24,889 nt of DNA from NCBI GenBank assembly GCA_002396205.1, contig DGXB01000027.1, positions 32,561-57,449 on the forward strand, read 5' to 3'. Shown one piece after another: positions 24,420 through 24,889 of this stretch. The position numbers were made by a program, and so were the translations under genes. The stretch's first letter is position 1; each line of letters opens with the position of its first letter. Below the pieces are notes generated by a model that saw only the letters and a list, made by a program, of their open reading frames with translations, did no database searches and had not been told where the DNA came from. The stretch is from Bacteroidales bacterium UBA4243 (GTDB taxonomy: Bacteria; Bacteroidota; Bacteroidia; Bacteroidales; F082).

Positions 24420-24432
24420 CACGCTTTTTGAT

Positions 24433-24485
24433 GGGCCGTCAAAGTCCTGAAAGGACGACCCGATGTCAACAGGGATTTCAATCCC
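24433..24485. repeat. Palindromic leader repeat before MoxR
   Basis: Two hairpins follow the promoter: GGGCCGTC...GTCC-TGAAA-GGAC-GACCC (24433-24461) and GGGATT-TC-AATCCC (24472-24485). The CCTGAAAGGA and GGGATTTCAATCCC parts look like the dispersed repeats common in Bacteroidota intergenic regions. A role in translation or transcript stability is possible. Confidence 0.45.
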
Positions 24486-24523
24486 CCGCCCATAACAATG
24501 CAAACAACAAAAACAAACATACA

Positions 24524-24889
24524 ATGATAGAAACTGACATTCGTGAACTAAACGAAAAAATCCAACGTGAGAGCCAATTTCTCGACCTTATCAACCTCGA
24601 AATGAACAAGGTCATCGTCGGACAGAAACAGATGACGGAAAGACTCCTTATCGGCCTGTTGGCTAATGGACATATCTTGCTGGAAGGCGTCCCAGGCTTG
24701 GCCAAGACGCTGGCCATCAAGTCGATGGCCAGTGCCATTGATGCCGACTTCGCCCGCATCCAATTCACTCCTGATTTGCTGCCCGCCGACCTCATCGGTA
24801 CGCTCATCTACAGCCAAAAGAAGGAGGAATTTGTGGTGCGTCGCGGCCCCATCTTTGCCAATTTCGTGCTGGCAGATGAAATCAACCGT
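24524..24889 (+). CDS. MoxR-type AAA+ ATPase, N-terminal part
   Basis: The first 122 codons of a gene that runs off the right edge. ATG 24524 starts MIETDIRELNEKIQRESQF. The core has NKVIVGQKQMTERLLIGLLANGH, a Walker A GVPGLAKT, the TPDLLPADLIGT motif and a Walker B-like FVLADEINR at the edge, all typical of the MoxR family. These ATPases act as chaperones, often with von Willebrand factor A-domain proteins encoded downstream (for example aerotolerance batABD-like clusters), which would be outside the window. Earlier ATG at 24498 is out of frame. Confidence 0.92.
   Translation, partial: MIETDIRELNEKIQRESQFLDLINLEMNKVIVGQKQMTERLLIGLLANGHILLEGVPGLAKTLAIKSMASAIDADFARIQFTPDLLPADLIGTLIYSQKKEEFVVRRGPIFANFVLADEINR

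Overview
The window looks like a chromosomal segment of a Bacteroidota, most likely a Bacteroidales gut-type or host-associated lineage. The support is: four predicted type IX secretion (T9SS) cargo proteins ending in Por-type C-terminal sorting domains; Bacteroidota-style promoters (TTTG, about 17-18 bases, TAnnTTTG); mostly weak Shine-Dalgarno sites; BspA-like and GLUG-repeat surface proteins; and a YafQ-type toxin-antitoxin pair.

Layout. 1-371 (-) is the 5' end of a pyruvate carboxylase/oxaloacetate decarboxylase carboxyltransferase subunit, divergent from a stand-alone EF-G gene (582-2651). A repeat-rich gap (2652-3137) carries a probable terminator, several palindromes, a promoter and two copies of a mobile-looking palindromic repeat. 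A membrane-anchored TPR regulator (3138-4616) and a MITE-like inverted-repeat element follow. Next is a run of secreted or lipid-anchored proteins: a 1378-aa chimeric T9SS cargo, a 517-aa T9SS cargo, a BspA-like LRR lipoprotein and a small lipoprotein, closed by a clear Rho-independent terminator at 12107-12142. A compact two-gene operon (12251-14231) encodes a winged-helix DNA-binding protein and an AbiEii-like nucleotidyltransferase fused to a calcineurin-like metallophosphoesterase. On the opposite strand lie a 1089-aa multi-cofactor FAD/Fe-S dehydrogenase (14435-17704) and aspartate kinase (17803-19086). An antitoxin/YafQ-like toxin pair (19209-19690) leads into a second T9SS cluster (20044-24273), whose first gene is preceded by a strikingly foldable leader. 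The window ends in the start of a MoxR-type AAA ATPase.

How it fits together. The TPR regulator and the two cargo clusters suggest a surface-protein accessory region that spreads by recombination. The sorting-domain 3' end, the intergenic palindrome and the next gene's leader are duplicated as one block of about 335 bp on each side of the 517-aa cargo gene. Palindromic repeats of at least four kinds punctuate the gaps, and one kind lies in frame inside two sorting domains. The wHTH plus nucleotidyltransferase-phosphoesterase operon is the best candidate for an undescribed (toxin-antitoxin or defence-like) system. The fold of the 19768-19908 leader is the best candidate for an undescribed RNA. 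Functions are inferred from motifs read by eye; no database search was possible.
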